Under the pieces are notes generated by a model. That model was not told the origin of the DNA, searched no databases, and worked only from the letters and a program-made list of their open reading frames with translations. The translations under genes were made by a program, and so were the position numbers. Source: an uncultured Clostridium sp. (GTDB taxonomy: Bacteria > Bacillota > Clostridia > TANB77 > CAG-508). From it: a stretch of 25,189 bases of DNA. Below, piece after piece: positions 14,783-22,776 of the stretch (the first letter of the stretch is position 1; every line of letters starts with the position of its first letter). The stretch is from positions 1-25,189 of the forward strand of contig USJU01000005.1 of NCBI GenBank assembly GCA_900555085.1, read 5' to 3'.

Positions 14783-15228
14783 TACCTTTCATTGTCTTTA
14801 TTATATCTTTTATTTAAATCTCTTAATAATCTAGATTTCTCTGAATTCTTTTTTTCTATTCCTCTATCTTCGTTTGCATATGGTTTAAATAAACTAGCTA
14901 GCTTTGTTAAATTTTCTTTTCTTTTATCTTCTTCTGTCACTCCTGTAATTTCTTTTTCCTCTTTTCTAGTGTTTACTACTTTCATTCCTTCTTTTGAATA
15001 AATTAGTTTTAAACTTCCATCTTTTATTAATCTATCTATATCTCTTTGAGTTACTGCCAAATCTTTTATTACCTCTTGTGCAGTAGCATTTGGATGTACT
15101 TCTAAGTATCTTTTTATTGCTAATATTTTTACTCTATCATTCTTTGTTTTCACACATAAATTGCATATATCTATACCATTTGATTGCTGTACTCTATTTC
15201 CACACAAACTACAAGTTATAACTTCCAT
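14782..15228 (-). CDS. YvyF-like zinc-ribbon / HTH protein
   Basis: A 148-residue protein with a two-CxxC zinc ribbon at the N-terminus (Cys6, Cys9, Cys22, Cys25) followed by a helix-turn-helix-like segment (PNATAQEVIKDLAVTQRDI to LIKDGSLKL, residues 45-75). A charged, low-complexity tail rich in Lys and Glu follows. The ribbon plus VTQRDIDRLIKDGSL pattern resembles the YvyF / TIGR03826 family found in Bacillus flagellar operons, where it is linked to flagellar gene control. No flagellar gene is seen here, so the role is open: a DNA- or RNA-binding regulator, or a ribosome-associated protein, are both possible. It is the last gene of the pheS-pheT-glycosyltransferase run, 13 bases after the glycosyltransferase, with an AAGGAGAAAA site, and it ends in the bidirectional terminator. 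Confidence 0.65.
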   Translation of the reverse strand: MEVITCSLCGNRVQQSNGIDICNLCVKTKNDRVKILAIKRYLEVHPNATAQEVIKDLAVTQRDIDRLIKDGSLKLIYSKEGMKVVNTRKEEKEITGVTEEDKRKENLTKLASLFKPYANEDRGIEKKNSEKSRLLRDLNKRYNKDNER

Positions 15229-15241
15229 AATTATTTTCTCC

Positions 15242-16717
15242 TTATTTGTTTTTTTCTACTAACATTATAACATAATAATTTCCTTGATATTTTGTATCAA
15301 AAGTTTCTGTACTTATTTTACTATATTTTTCATTATTGAACAAGTAGTTATAAATATTTTCATTATATCCTACAAGCCAAAATCTATTTGCACTATTTGT
15401 AAATTCATCATCTTCTGTAATTTTCATTGTTGGTTCATATGCTTTATATGCTTCGTATATATTCCAATGGTCTGCATTATAAAAATACTGATTATTTTGA
15501 GTTAAAAATTCATTTACAACTGCTCCAACACCAACATCTGAATATACTATTAAATCTCCTTCTTGAATATTTTGTTTTAAATATTCAATTGGTTGTTTAT
15601 TGCTTTCATCATAATTTTCATTTATCAATTTTATATTATTTATCATTCCTAATAAAACTATTACTATACAAATAACAAGAGAAACTATTTTGTTTTTTTC
15701 TTTTGCTAAAACAAAACTTAAAACAAATATAAATAATCCAGTTATTACAAATAGATATCTATAATATAAAATTGATGTTTTCATAACTAATTTTATTAAT
15801 AATGCTGCAATTATTACTGCTGCATAAATTATAACAGGTAATATTGCCGGTTTTATGTCTTGTTTTTCTTTTTTGTATTTATAAATTTTCACACCTAAAT
15901 ATATGTATAATTCTATAGCTAGTACAAAAATTATATGTTGATATAAACCAAAATTACCATTTATATAATCTCCTAAGAATCCAAAACTTGTTAATTCTAT
16001 TAGTGTTTTAGGAAATTCAAATCCTATCCAAAATCCTCCAGATACGTTCTTTAATTGTGTAGTAAAATTAATAAGCCATGGTATATATGCTATTAATTGA
16101 ATTATTCCAAGTAATGTTATTTTTATTGCTGTAGATTTTCTTTTCTTTATAATTAAGTAAATTAATAAAATTGCATTTATAATTCCTGCTGCCATTAATC
16201 CATAATAATGTAGATATATACTAAATAAACTTGATATTCCAAATATAATTAAGTTTTTATTTGAATCTTTTCCTTTGAAAATTCTATATGCATATATTGC
16301 AAGAATTGTAACTGTGAGTATAGACCATGAATACATTCTTACTTGGTTTGTATATACACTCATTGCTGGCATAAAGTAAGTTAATAGCGAAAATATATAA
16401 CCTTCTTTTTCTCCAAAATCTTTTCTTATATGGGTAAAGCCTAAAATTCCAAGAATTATAATTGGAATAGCTGAAAATATTCTGTATGCTATAACTGAAC
16501 CTCCTGTTATTATTTGAATTATATGTAACATCCAATAATATAAAATAGGGTGCACATCGTTTCCACCTATGTTCCATATTTCTGAAAAAGAATGTCTTGC
16601 AATAGCTACAGAGTAACTTTCATCAAACCATAAATTTGTATGAAATATACTTAAGCTTACAAAAATTGCACCTAATATAATTGTAAAAATATGTGCTTTT
16701 TTTATTGTTAATTTCAT
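15242..16717 (-). CDS. GT-C fold membrane glycosyltransferase (GT39/ArnT-PMT-like)
   Basis: A 491-residue protein with about eleven membrane segments. The first outer loop has LWFDESYSVAIARHSF, in which Asp32-Glu33 matches the acidic pair that binds metal and activates the acceptor in ArnT/PMT-type enzymes; GGNDVHPILYYWMLH with His56 follows. The C-terminal 140 residues form a soluble extracytoplasmic domain (GDLIVYSDVGVGAVVNEFL onwards). Such enzymes transfer a sugar from a polyprenyl-phosphate carrier to a lipid, polymer or protein on the outer face of the membrane; the donor, acceptor and product cannot be inferred. It lies 13 bases after pheT and 13 bases before the YvyF-like gene, so it would be transcribed with pheST and fall under the T-box unless internal promoters exist, an unexpected link. 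Confidence 0.85.
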   Translation of the reverse strand: MKLTIKKAHIFTIILGAIFVSLSIFHTNLWFDESYSVAIARHSFSEIWNIGGNDVHPILYYWMLHIIQIITGGSVIAYRIFSAIPIIILGILGFTHIRKDFGEKEGYIFSLLTYFMPAMSVYTNQVRMYSWSILTVTILAIYAYRIFKGKDSNKNLIIFGISSLFSIYLHYYGLMAAGIINAILLIYLIIKKRKSTAIKITLLGIIQLIAYIPWLINFTTQLKNVSGGFWIGFEFPKTLIELTSFGFLGDYINGNFGLYQHIIFVLAIELYIYLGVKIYKYKKEKQDIKPAILPVIIYAAVIIAALLIKLVMKTSILYYRYLFVITGLFIFVLSFVLAKEKNKIVSLVICIVIVLLGMINNIKLINENYDESNKQPIEYLKQNIQEGDLIVYSDVGVGAVVNEFLTQNNQYFYNADHWNIYEAYKAYEPTMKITEDDEFTNSANRFWLVGYNENIYNYLFNNEKYSKISTETFDTKYQGNYYVIMLVEKNK

Positions 16718-16730
16718 AGTTTTTCTCCTT

Positions 16731-19103
16731 TTATCCTCTTAATTCTGCATTTAATTTTGTTTTTGCTGCTTCTATTATTTTTTCTAATACTGCATTTATT
16801 TCTTCATCTGTTAGTGTTCTATCTTTTGCTCCAAATGATAGTGAATATGCTATACTTTTTTTGTTTTCTTCTATTCCTTTTCCTGTGTATACATCAAACA
16901 CTTCTATTTCTGTTAATAGTTTTCCTGCAGCTCTTTTTAATACATCTGCCGCTTCTTTTGAAGTTATATCTTTATCTATAATTATTGCTAAGTCTTTTTT
17001 TATTGTTGGATATTTAGATATTTCTTTATATTTCATATTTCCAACTTTTTTTGCTAGTAATTTATCTAAGTTTATTTCAAATGTAAATACATCTTCTTTT
17101 GTTACTTCTGGATGAAGTTTTCCAATAATTCCAACACTTTGACCATTTACATTTATTTCTGCTGTTTGACCTGGATGAAATTCTTTTGGCATATTTTTAG
17201 GCATTACAAAGCTATATCTATTTTCATAACCCAAGTAGTCTAACATTTCTTCAACTATTCCTTTTACAATATAAAAGTCTACGTTTTTCTTGTTATCTAC
17301 TCCATAATAGAATTCTCCTGAAAGTATTGCACATAACTTGTTTTCTTCTCCGTATATATCGCCTTTTTTGAAAAATCCTTTTCCAATTTCAAATATTGCA
17401 ACATCTTTCTGATTTCTTGCATAATTGTATTCATATATTTTATATAAAGATGGAATCATACTATATCTTAAAGTATTTCTTTCTATTGTAATTGGGTCTA
17501 ATAGTTTTAACTCTTCAAATTCATCTGTTGTAAATTTATGAACATCTGCATCATTTATTAATATATATGATAATGTTTCGTTTAACCCTAAATCTACCAT
17601 TTTATTTCTTATGCTTCTTGTTGTTTTGTCGTAGCTTCCTGTTTTTATAGGTAATGTTGGTAATTTTCCTACTATATTGTCTACTCCATAAATTCTTCCA
17701 ACTTCTTCTATTAAATCTTCTCTTATAGATATGTCTATTCTTCTACTTGGTACATTTACTATTGCTTTTTCATCATCTGCTTTATATTCAAATCCAAGTT
17801 TTCTAAATACTTCTAATATATCTTCTTTTGAGATATTTGTTCCTAAAACTCTATTTATATCTTCGTATTTTATTTCTACATTTTTTTCTTGTTTCTCGAT
17901 TTTATCGTATACAACTGTTCCTGTTGTAATTGTTGCATCTGCATATTTCTCTAATAAAGCACATGCTCTTTCTGCTGCCATGTATGTTCTTTTATAATCC
18001 AATCCTTTTTCAAATCTGTTGCTTGCTTCACTTCTAACTATTTTATTTGATGTTTTTCTTACTAAAACAGAATCGAAAATTGCAGATTCTATTATTATGT
18101 TTTTAGTATCGTTTTCTACTTCTGTTGTAAGTCCACCCATTACACCTGCTAAACCTATTGCTTCGTTTTCTTTTGAAATTACAATATCATTTTTAGTAAG
18201 TGTTCTTTCTATGTTGTCTAGAGTTGTTAGCTTTTCTCCTTCTTCTGCCATTCTAACAATTAGTTTTCCTTCTAAATTATCTGCATTATAGAAATGTAAT
18301 GGTTGACCAAGTTCTAACATAACATAGTTACTTATATCTACAACATTGTTTATTGGTCTTATTCCACTTGCAATAAGTCTATTTTTTATAAAATCTGGAC
18401 TTTCTTTTATTGTCACATTTTCTGCTCTTTTTGCTAAAAATAATTTACAATTATCTGTTTTCACTTCTACCTTAAAGCTATTGTTTATATCTTCTCCATT
18501 TTCTTTATGAGATAAGTCTACTTCTTTTTTTAGTGGTTTATCATAAATTGCTCCTACTTCATATGCCATTCCTAAAATACTTAGTAAATCTCCTCTATTA
18601 GCTGTTAAGTCAAAATCTATTACACTATCATCTAATCCTAAAAATTTAATTGGATCTTCTCCTGGCAGAGCATTTTCTGGTAATTCGCATATACCATTTT
18701 TATCTGCTTCTGATAAAAATTTTTTATCTATTCCTATTTCATATAAAGCACACATCATTCCATTTGATTTTTCACCACGAATAACTCCAGCTTTTATTTT
18801 TACTCCACCTGGTAATTCTGCTCCTGGTAAGGCAACTATTACTTTTATTCCTGATCTAGCATTTGGAGCTCCACATACTATATCTAAAATTTCGTTTCCA
18901 ACATCAACTTTACATAGGTGTAAATGGTCTGAATCTGGATGATCTTTACATTCTTTTATTTCTCCTATAACTAAGTTTGTTGCTTCTACTAAATTTTCTG
19001 CTGAATCATATTCACTTCCTGCTTTTGTCATTGCTTCTGCTAGTGTTTTTGTATCTACATCAACATCTACATATTCTTTTAAAAAGTTTGTACTTAATTT
19101 CAA
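16731..19103 (-). CDS. pheT: Phenylalanyl-tRNA synthetase beta subunit
   Basis: The 790-residue beta chain of the alpha2beta2 enzyme that charges tRNA-Phe. Domains in order: N-terminal MKLSTNFLKEYVDVDVD; an EMAP-II/OB-type tRNA-binding domain at about 40-150 (HPDSDHLHLCKVDVG, IVCGAPNAR); the B3/B4 editing domain that hydrolyses Tyr-tRNA-Phe at about 200-390 (RPINNVVDISNYVMLELGQPLHFYN is its core, written here only in part); the B5 domain at about 400-475 (RVLGTNISKEDILEVFRKLG); the catalytic-like core; and the C-terminal FDX-ACB domain at about 695-790 (KYPTIKKDLAIIIDKDI, FDVYTGKGI, SLSFGAKDRTLTDEEI). Length is typical. The ATG abuts the pheS stop, so translation is probably coupled. Confidence 0.97.
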   Translation of the reverse strand: MKLSTNFLKEYVDVDVDTKTLAEAMTKAGSEYDSAENLVEATNLVIGEIKECKDHPDSDHLHLCKVDVGNEILDIVCGAPNARSGIKVIVALPGAELPGGVKIKAGVIRGEKSNGMMCALYEIGIDKKFLSEADKNGICELPENALPGEDPIKFLGLDDSVIDFDLTANRGDLLSILGMAYEVGAIYDKPLKKEVDLSHKENGEDINNSFKVEVKTDNCKLFLAKRAENVTIKESPDFIKNRLIASGIRPINNVVDISNYVMLELGQPLHFYNADNLEGKLIVRMAEEGEKLTTLDNIERTLTKNDIVISKENEAIGLAGVMGGLTTEVENDTKNIIIESAIFDSVLVRKTSNKIVRSEASNRFEKGLDYKRTYMAAERACALLEKYADATITTGTVVYDKIEKQEKNVEIKYEDINRVLGTNISKEDILEVFRKLGFEYKADDEKAIVNVPSRRIDISIREDLIEEVGRIYGVDNIVGKLPTLPIKTGSYDKTTRSIRNKMVDLGLNETLSYILINDADVHKFTTDEFEELKLLDPITIERNTLRYSMIPSLYKIYEYNYARNQKDVAIFEIGKGFFKKGDIYGEENKLCAILSGEFYYGVDNKKNVDFYIVKGIVEEMLDYLGYENRYSFVMPKNMPKEFHPGQTAEINVNGQSVGIIGKLHPEVTKEDVFTFEINLDKLLAKKVGNMKYKEISKYPTIKKDLAIIIDKDITSKEAADVLKRAAGKLLTEIEVFDVYTGKGIEENKKSIAYSLSFGAKDRTLTDEEINAVLEKIIEAAKTKLNAELRG

Positions 19104-20153
19104 TTAGTCCACATCCTTTCTATCAAATTGACTTAAAAATCTTACATCGTTTGCATATAAATATCTCATATCTGGTATTCCGTATTTAAACATTGCTAGT
19201 CTATCTATTCCTGTTCCAAATGCAAATCCTCCAAATTTTTCTGGGTCATAACCATTTATTTTTAATACATTTGGATGAACCATTCCACATCCTAATACTT
19301 CAATCCAACCTGTTTGTTTACATAGGTTGCATCCTTTTCCTCCACATTTAAAGCAAGATACATCTACTTCATAAGATGGTTCTGTAAATGGGAAATAACT
19401 TGGTCTGAAACGTAATTCACTATTTTTTCCTATTACTTTTCTAACAAATACTTCTAGTGTTCCTTTTAAGTCTGCTAAAGAAACATTATTTTCTTTGTAA
19501 TCTATTACTAATCCTTCTACTTGCCCAAATTGATGTGAATGCGTTGCATCGTCTTCTCTTCTATATGTTTTTCCAGCTGTTAGTTCTCTTATTGGTGTTT
19601 TTTCTGTATTTGCCATCATTGTTCTTGCTTGCACTGCAGATGTTTGTGTTCTTAATAAATATTCATCTGTAATGTAAAAACTATCTTGCATATCTCTTGC
19701 TGGGTGTCCTTTTGGCAAATTTAATCTTTCAAAGCAATATTCATCTGTTTCCAATTCTGGTCCACTGCATACATCATATCCCATTGATACAAATAAATCT
19801 TCTATTTCTTCTATTATTCTGTTTACAGGATGTTTGCTTCCTCTTTTTACTTTTGTTGCTGGTAAAGTTATATCTATTTTTTCTTGTTCTAATTTTTTAT
19901 TTATTTCTGCTTTTTTGAATTCTTCTTCTCTTACCTCTATTAAATTTTCTAATTCAGCTTTTACAACATTTACTAAGCTTCCTATAACAGGTCTTTCTTC
20001 TGCACTTAAATCTTTCATTCCTCTTAAAATGGCTGTTAATTCACCTTTTTTTCCTAAGTATTTAACTCTAGCATTATTTAACCCTGTAATATCTTGTGCC
20101 TTATTAATTTCTTCTAATGCAATTTCTTTCATTTTTGCAATTTGCTCTTTCAT
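19104..20153 (-). CDS. pheS: Phenylalanyl-tRNA synthetase alpha subunit
   Basis: The 349-residue catalytic chain of PheRS, a class II synthetase. An N-terminal coiled coil (about 1-95) contacts tRNA; class II motif 2 is GKTYRREDDATHSHQFGQVEG, and motif 3 is FGGFAFGTGIDRLAMF near residues 311-326. CFKCGGKGCNLCKQTGWIE is the cysteine-rich insert usual for Firmicutes PheS. Length is normal. The ATG follows AAAGGAGGAAACT. It is preceded by a Phe-type T-box leader and followed directly by pheT, so supply of the enzyme should rise when uncharged tRNA-Phe builds up. A palindromic repeat lies between the T-box terminator and the start. Confidence 0.97.
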   Translation of the reverse strand: MKEQIAKMKEIALEEINKAQDITGLNNARVKYLGKKGELTAILRGMKDLSAEERPVIGSLVNVVKAELENLIEVREEEFKKAEINKKLEQEKIDITLPATKVKRGSKHPVNRIIEEIEDLFVSMGYDVCSGPELETDEYCFERLNLPKGHPARDMQDSFYITDEYLLRTQTSAVQARTMMANTEKTPIRELTAGKTYRREDDATHSHQFGQVEGLVIDYKENNVSLADLKGTLEVFVRKVIGKNSELRFRPSYFPFTEPSYEVDVSCFKCGGKGCNLCKQTGWIEVLGCGMVHPNVLKINGYDPEKFGGFAFGTGIDRLAMFKYGIPDMRYLYANDVRFLSQFDRKDVD

Positions 20154-20219
20154 AGTTTCCTCCTTTAAATTTTATTTATATAAATTTCATTATAATTATG
20201 TGTATTTTTTGTATTTTCA

Positions 20220-20246
20220 GGCGGACTTAAGGCGTCCGCCCCTACA
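20220..20246 (-). repeat. Palindrome of the covarying family, in the pheS leader
   Basis: GGCGGAC (20220-20226) and GTCCGCC (20234-20240) form a perfect 7-base stem with a 7-base loop. On the - strand the flank is TGTAGGGGCGGAC. It lies between the T-box terminator and the pheS ribosome site, so every pheST mRNA carries it. Confidence 0.65.
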
Positions 20247-20272
20247 CCCAAATTAGAATTTTCATATAATAT

Positions 20273-20520
20273 AAAAAAGAATCATCCATTGCATAGGACG
20301 ATTCTTTTTACCCGTGTTACCACCTAAATTCATTGAACTATTTTTATAATTCAACCTCATTTGCTATATCGTTGCAACCGTTTTTCCCTACTATTATTTC
20401 AAGAAAAAACCTCAAAAGTGAAATTTCTATAAACATTATTTTAGTAAACTTTCAGCCACGATTTACTTTCTCTTTAAAAATATTTTTTTGTTTATATACT
20501 TTGCTTTTTCATCAGCTTTA
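20273..20520 (-). promoter_or_regulatory. T-box leader specific for tRNA-Phe, controlling pheST
   Basis: Read on the - strand from about 20520. The leader starts with a K-turn/GA region (GCTGATGAAAAAGCAAAGTA). Stem I has a base pairing of TATAAAC with GTTTATA, and a distal part AGAGA-AAGTAAA, GTGGCTGAAAG, TTTAC. The 3' side of Stem I carries ATTTCACTTTTG; the codon TTC (20420-20422), followed by A, is in the specifier position and codes for Phe. The antiterminator sequence TTTAGGTGGTAACACGGG is at 20311-20328, with UGGU, the form expected for a tRNA with discriminator A such as tRNA-Phe. The terminator follows at once. This matches known T-boxes of pheST in Firmicutes: uncharged tRNA-Phe favours the antiterminator and lets transcription proceed. 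Confidence 0.94.
20274..20309 (-). terminator. T-box terminator hairpin
   Basis: A 14-base stem with one G-U pair (20274-20287 with 20296-20309), 8-base loop, followed by TTTTTTAT on the - strand. It lies directly after the T-box antiterminator, which is expected to exclude it when uncharged tRNA is bound. Confidence 0.9.
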
Positions 20521-20540
20521 TTCAATTTTATTTTTTATAT

Positions 20541-20741
20541 TTATATTGTATCTCTTTTTATTTCTGTATTTTGTGTTACTTTGTTATTTACTGTATTATT
20601 ATGATGAACTGTATTTGTATTTTTTACAGCTGCATTTCCAAAATATCCAACAACAAATCCAATTATAAAGGCGACCACAATTATAACTACTGTATTTAAA
20701 CTTTTTTGTTTATTATAAATTTCTTTATCATATATTTTCAT
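20541..20741 (-). CDS. Small single-pass membrane protein, unknown
   Basis: A 66-residue protein with one strongly hydrophobic segment at about residues 16-37 (NTVVIIVVAFIIGFVVGYFG, ending in a glycine-spaced pattern). A short basic N-terminus probably stays in the cytoplasm, and a polar Asn/Thr-rich tail (KNTNTVHHNNTVNNK) probably faces out. The ATG at 20741 is chosen because AAAGGTGG lies 7 bases before it; an in-frame GTG at 20753 overlaps that site. A promoter with TATAAT is present upstream. No terminator is visible after its stop; the pheST T-box begins about 20 bases later. I do not recognise the family. Confidence 0.7.
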   Translation of the reverse strand: MKIYDKEIYNKQKSLNTVVIIVVAFIIGFVVGYFGNAAVKNTNTVHHNNTVNNKVTQNTEIKRDTI

Positions 20742-20779
20742 ATTTATTGCCACCTTTCTATATAAAAAAATCTTGTTTA

Positions 20780-20811
20780 ATTATATACCTTTACCTAAGA
20801 GTTTGTAAAGG
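20780..20811 (-). promoter_or_regulatory. Promoter with overlapping inverted repeat, small membrane protein gene
   Basis: On the - strand TTTACA (20804-20809), 18-base spacer, perfect TATAAT (20780-20785). A perfect 7-base inverted repeat CCTTTAC/GTAAAGG (20788-20794 and 20805-20811, 10-base gap) covers the -35 and spacer, an operator-like arrangement. Confidence 0.6.
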
Positions 20812-20819
20812 GTTTTTAA

Positions 20820-20850
20820 AAAAAGAATTGCAATATTTGCAATTCTTTTT
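20820..20850 (-). terminator. Intrinsic terminator after the 86-residue protein gene
   Basis: A 14-base perfect stem (AAAAAGAATTGCAA and its complement) with a 3-base loop, followed on the - strand by a T run. It begins 3 bases after the stop at 20853 and lies just upstream of the next promoter. Confidence 0.85.
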
Positions 20851-20852
20851 GT

Positions 20853-21113
20853 TTATTTTTTAAATTTTACTTCTTGGAATAAGAAATTTTTTACTTTTCC
20901 CCAAGTAATTTCTTGGTGTAAAAATTCATTTATTTCATCTTCAACTTTTTGTTGTTTTGGTGTTAACTCAACTTTTATATCTTGACAGAAGAAATTCTTT
21001 ATTTTTGTCCATATACTAACTTTTGTTGGTAAATTAAATTCTGTATTTACTTTTGCTTCTTCTGGTTTAACTTCTACCCCACCAAATACTCCATTCTCAA
21101 ATTGTTCTTCCAT
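20853..21113 (-). CDS. Small protein with two copies of a W-x-K-[IV]-K-N-F motif, unknown
   Basis: An 86-residue soluble protein without signal or membrane segment. Two copies of a short motif are visible: IWTKIKNFFCQDIKVEL (residues 34-50) and TWGKVKNFLFQEVKFK (70-85). They align at a 36-residue offset as W-x-K-[IV]-K-N-F-[FL]-x-Q-[DE]-[IV]-K and are probably amphipathic helices. The N-terminal third is acidic. The ATG follows AGGAGGAAGCAATA. It has its own promoter (TTGAAA, 17 bases, TATAAA) and terminator, so it is a single-gene unit and is likely to be well expressed. I do not recognise the family. Confidence 0.75.
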   Translation of the reverse strand: MEEQFENGVFGGVEVKPEEAKVNTEFNLPTKVSIWTKIKNFFCQDIKVELTPKQQKVEDEINEFLHQEITWGKVKNFLFQEVKFKK

Positions 21114-21148
21114 TATTGCTTCCTCCTTTGTAATACATTACTTTAATA

Positions 21149-21177
21149 TTTATACTATAATATGGCAGTTTTTTCAA
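21149..21177 (-). promoter_or_regulatory. Sigma-A promoter of the 86-residue protein gene
   Basis: On the - strand TTGAAA (21172-21177), 17-base spacer, TATAAA (21149-21154). It lies 36 bases before the ATG, in the gap after mtaB. Confidence 0.75.
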
Positions 21178-21215
21178 TAGTTTCCTTTCAAATTATATTT
21201 TACATTTTTGTATTA

Positions 21216-22529
21216 TTATTGTAACATTTTTGTAATTTTTCTTGTTTTCCCTACTAATACCTCATGTTCAGCTTTTTCTATTTCAACATTTATTATTTTG
21301 TTGCATTTATTTTCTGTTCCATCTGCTTCTACCATAATATAATTACTAGTATGTCCTTTTATTATTCCATTTTCACATTCTTCAAACAGCACTTTTAATT
21401 CTTTTCCTATATATTGCGCATTTATTTCTTTTTGATTTTTGTTTGATAACTCAATTAGTACTTTACTTCTTTTTGCCTTTATTTCTGGAGAAATTTGATT
21501 TTCCATTACTGCTGCTTTTGTTCCCTTTCTTGGTGAATATTGAAATACATGCATTTTATAAAATTTTATTTCTTTTAAATAATTATATGTTATTTTAAAT
21601 TCTTCCTCTGTTTCTCCAGGAAAGCCTACTATAATATCTGTTGTAAGTTCTACATCAGGATATGTTTTTCTTAATAATTCAACTACTTTTGTAAATTCTT
21701 GAATAGTATATTTTCTATTCATTCTTTTTAGTGTTTCTGTACATCCACTTTGAAGTGATAAATGAAAATGATGGCATATTTTTTTTAATTTAGATAGTCT
21801 TTTTATAAATTCTTCTGTAATTATCATTGGTTCTAATGAACCTAAACGAATCCTTTCTATTTCATCTACTTCATTTATTTTTTCAAGTAAATCTATTAAT
21901 CCTATATCTTCTTTTAAATCTTTTCCATATGATGCAACGTGAATTCCTGTAATTACAACTTCTTTTATTCCTTTTTTAGCTATATGTTTTATTTCATCTA
22001 TAACATTTTCTATTTTTCTGCTTCTAACTCTTCCTCTTGCATATGGGATTATACAATATGAACAGAATCTATCACATCCATCTTGTACTTTTATTACAGC
22101 CCTTGTTTTGTCTGTATATGTTACTTCTCCAAACTCATCAAAATCTTTTTGTTTCATTACATCTGAAATAACTTCAATTTTACTTTTTGTTTTTAAATAT
22201 TCTTCTATGTATGAAAGCATTTTACTTTTTTCGTTAGTTCCTAGTATTAAATCTATTTCTGGAATTTCTTCTAGTTTATCTTTTCCTACTTGTGCATAAC
22301 ATCCAACCGCAACAACTACAGAATTTTTATTTAATTGTTTTGTTCTTCTTAAAATTTGTCTTGATTTTCTATCAGACATATTTGTTACTGTACATGTATT
22401 TATTACATATATATCTGCTTTTTCGTGAAATTCTACTATTTCGTAGCCGTGTTTTATAAATTCCTGTATCATTCCATTTGTTTCGTATTGGTTGACCTTG
22501 CAACCTAGCGTGTAAAATGCTGCTTTCAT
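21216..22529 (-). CDS. mtaB: tRNA (N6-threonylcarbamoyladenosine(37)-C2)-methylthiotransferase MtaB
   Basis: A 437-residue radical-SAM methylthiotransferase that turns t6A37 into ms2t6A37 in tRNAs reading ANN codons. The N-terminal domain carries the three Cys of the auxiliary iron-sulfur cluster: Cys10 (TLGCKVNQYETNG), Cys46 (INTCTVTNMSDRKSRQ) and Cys77 (VGCYAQV). The radical SAM site is CDRFCSYC (Cys152, 156, 159). The C-terminal TRAM domain is seen in the last 65 residues (IGKELKVLFE, HTSNYIMVEA). The TLGCKVNQ start is typical of MtaB rather than MiaB or RimO. The start at 22529 has AAAGGAAATAG upstream; a longer frame to 22592 runs into the neighbouring repeat element and is rejected. Confidence 0.95.
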   Translation of the reverse strand: MKAAFYTLGCKVNQYETNGMIQEFIKHGYEIVEFHEKADIYVINTCTVTNMSDRKSRQILRRTKQLNKNSVVVAVGCYAQVGKDKLEEIPEIDLILGTNEKSKMLSYIEEYLKTKSKIEVISDVMKQKDFDEFGEVTYTDKTRAVIKVQDGCDRFCSYCIIPYARGRVRSRKIENVIDEIKHIAKKGIKEVVITGIHVASYGKDLKEDIGLIDLLEKINEVDEIERIRLGSLEPMIITEEFIKRLSKLKKICHHFHLSLQSGCTETLKRMNRKYTIQEFTKVVELLRKTYPDVELTTDIIVGFPGETEEEFKITYNYLKEIKFYKMHVFQYSPRKGTKAAVMENQISPEIKAKRSKVLIELSNKNQKEINAQYIGKELKVLFEECENGIIKGHTSNYIMVEADGTENKCNKIINVEIEKAEHEVLVGKTRKITKMLQ

Positions 22530-22566
22530 TTTTCTATTTCCTTTCTTTTTATTTAAACTTCTTTTT

Positions 22567-22756
22567 GCAAAATTATAATGAAATTTATTCAAATCCTCGG
22601 CGGCATTACATATTATAAGAAATTATAAAATTATAGCAAACGAGCCTCTCGCTGCTCTTGCTTCGCAAGCCATCGCTTCCTCCTTTGCTATAATTAAACA
22701 ATTTCTAATAACATTTCAATTGCATTCGTCTTTTCATAAATTTATTATAATTTTGC
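22567..22756. mobile_element. Foldback MITE-like non-coding element
   Basis: About 190 bases whose two halves are imperfect inverted repeats. The outer ends match as GCAAAATTATAAT-(A/GA)-AATTTAT (from 22567 on + and from 22756 on -). The inner part ends in a perfect 12-base repeat AATTATAGCAAA (22629-22640) / TTTGCTATAATT (22684-22695), with recognisable similarity across much of the arm between. The centre is GC-rich against an AT-rich background and includes the hairpin CTTGC-TTC-GCAAG. No transposase or open reading frame is inside. It lies between the 80-residue protein gene and mtaB and may supply promoter-like sequence to mtaB (TTGCTA, 16 bases, TATAAT on the - strand, 22612-22639). No clear target duplication was found. 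Confidence 0.6.
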
Positions 22757-22776
22757 CTTTCTAGTTTCTTCAAAAT

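Noticed and set aside
22530..22592. Twenty-one extra N-terminal residues for MtaB
   Set aside because: The extension begins within the foldback element and is not like known MtaB starts; the ATG at 22529 has its own ribosome site and gives the typical TLGCKVNQ N-terminus.
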